From: JAWLDB01 sp041686915
GTDB lineage: Bacteria; Bacillota; UBA994; UBA5500
Assembly: GCA_041686915.1 (NCBI GenBank)
Contig: JAWLDB010000184.1
Location: 1-5,329 of the forward strand
Direction of reading: 5' to 3'
Length of the DNA: 5,329 nt
Shown: positions 5,194-5,329 of the stretch, one piece after another
How positions within the stretch are numbered: the first letter of the stretch is position 1
Layout of the letters: the number at the start of each line of letters is the position of its first letter
Made by a program: the position numbers and the translations under genes
Notes under the pieces: model-generated
The model's input: only the letters and a program-made list of their open reading frames with translations
Told to the model about the DNA's origin: nothing
Database searches by the model: none

Positions 5194-5329
5194 TTAAGGC
5201 GTGCAGAGCGTGTCACCGGGCACCGGAGACAGTAACTCGCTGACCGTCACCAACCGGTAACCTTTTGCTTTCAAGCCCGGGATAATTTGCTCCAGCGCAC
5301 CTGGTGTTTGCTCAGTCGGATGCATTAGT
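5194..5329 (-). CDS. ylxY: Polysaccharide deacetylase (YlxY-type), C-terminal fragment
   Basis: Only the last 44 codons and the TAA stop (5194-5196) are present; the 5' part lies beyond the right edge. The fragment begins LMHPTEQTPGALEQIIPGLK and continues with KGYRLVTVSELL, the standard closing strand and helix of NodB-type carbohydrate esterase 4 deacetylases. The MHPT motif carries the histidine of the final catalytic motif. Such enzymes remove acetyl groups from N-acetylated sugars of cell-wall polymers outside the membrane. The YlxY assignment comes from position: in B. subtilis ylxY lies directly upstream of mlpA, as here apart from the inserted SpoIID-like gene. The stop is 20 bp before TTG 5173 of the next gene, so the two are almost certainly in one transcript. 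The catalytic aspartate and metal-binding motifs lie outside the window, so activity cannot be judged. Confidence 0.85.
   Translation of the reverse strand, partial: LMHPTEQTPGALEQIIPGLKAKGYRLVTVSELLSPVPGDTLCTP

Noticed and set aside
1..5329. Mobile element, CRISPR array, phage or defence genes
   Set aside because: No transposase, integrase, terminal repeats, direct repeat array or target duplications were seen; all genes fit a sporulation and lysine-pathway cluster on one strand.

Overview
All genes in this window lie on the minus strand, so transcription runs from high to low coordinates. Endospore genes fill it: both dipicolinate synthase subunits, a SpoIID-family peptidoglycan enzyme, a Spo0E-like regulator and a YlmC/YmxH protein. 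With the roughly balanced base composition and strong G-rich Shine-Dalgarno (SD) sites, this points to a spore-forming Firmicute, most likely a moderate-GC Clostridia-type organism rather than a Bacillus. The genus cannot be told from this sequence.

Layout in the direction of transcription: the C-terminus of a YlxY-type polysaccharide deacetylase (5329-5194, cut by the window edge); a secreted SpoIID/LytB-family protein (5173-3740); an M16 zinc peptidase, mlpA/ymxG (3633-2383); a small Spo0E-like protein (2265-2062); the PRC-barrel protein YmxH/YlmC (1967-1722); dpaA/spoVFA (1591-674); dpaB/spoVFB (690-97, overlapping dpaA by 17 bp); and the first 21 codons of an aspartate kinase, probably dapG (65-1, cut by the window edge). 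The backbone ylxY-mlpA-ymxH-spoVFA-spoVFB-dapG matches the known Bacillus subtilis order. It differs by two added genes (SpoIID-like and Spo0E-like) and by the absence of asd between dpaB and the aspartate kinase.

The control signals divide the cluster into units. The Spo0E-like gene has a candidate extended -10 sigma-A promoter upstream and an intrinsic terminator just after its stop, so it could be expressed on its own. YmxH is also closed by a strong intrinsic terminator. After that terminator, a candidate sigma-K promoter (CACA, 16 nt, CATATAGTG) stands at the right distance to start the dpaAB transcript, as expected for mother-cell synthesis of dipicolinic acid. The predicted transcript start also decides the dpaA start codon in favour of TTG at 1591.

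Functionally, aspartate kinase opens the lysine/diaminopimelate pathway, whose dihydrodipicolinate-stage intermediate DpaA and DpaB turn into dipicolinic acid, the calcium-chelating core solute of spores. The SpoIID-like protein and the deacetylase point to wall remodelling outside the membrane, and the Spo0E-like protein to control of sporulation entry. No mobile element, CRISPR array, tRNA or rRNA was seen, and no stretch above 300 bases lacks a gene. I see no wholly new system; the least ordinary parts are the two inserted genes and their separate regulation.
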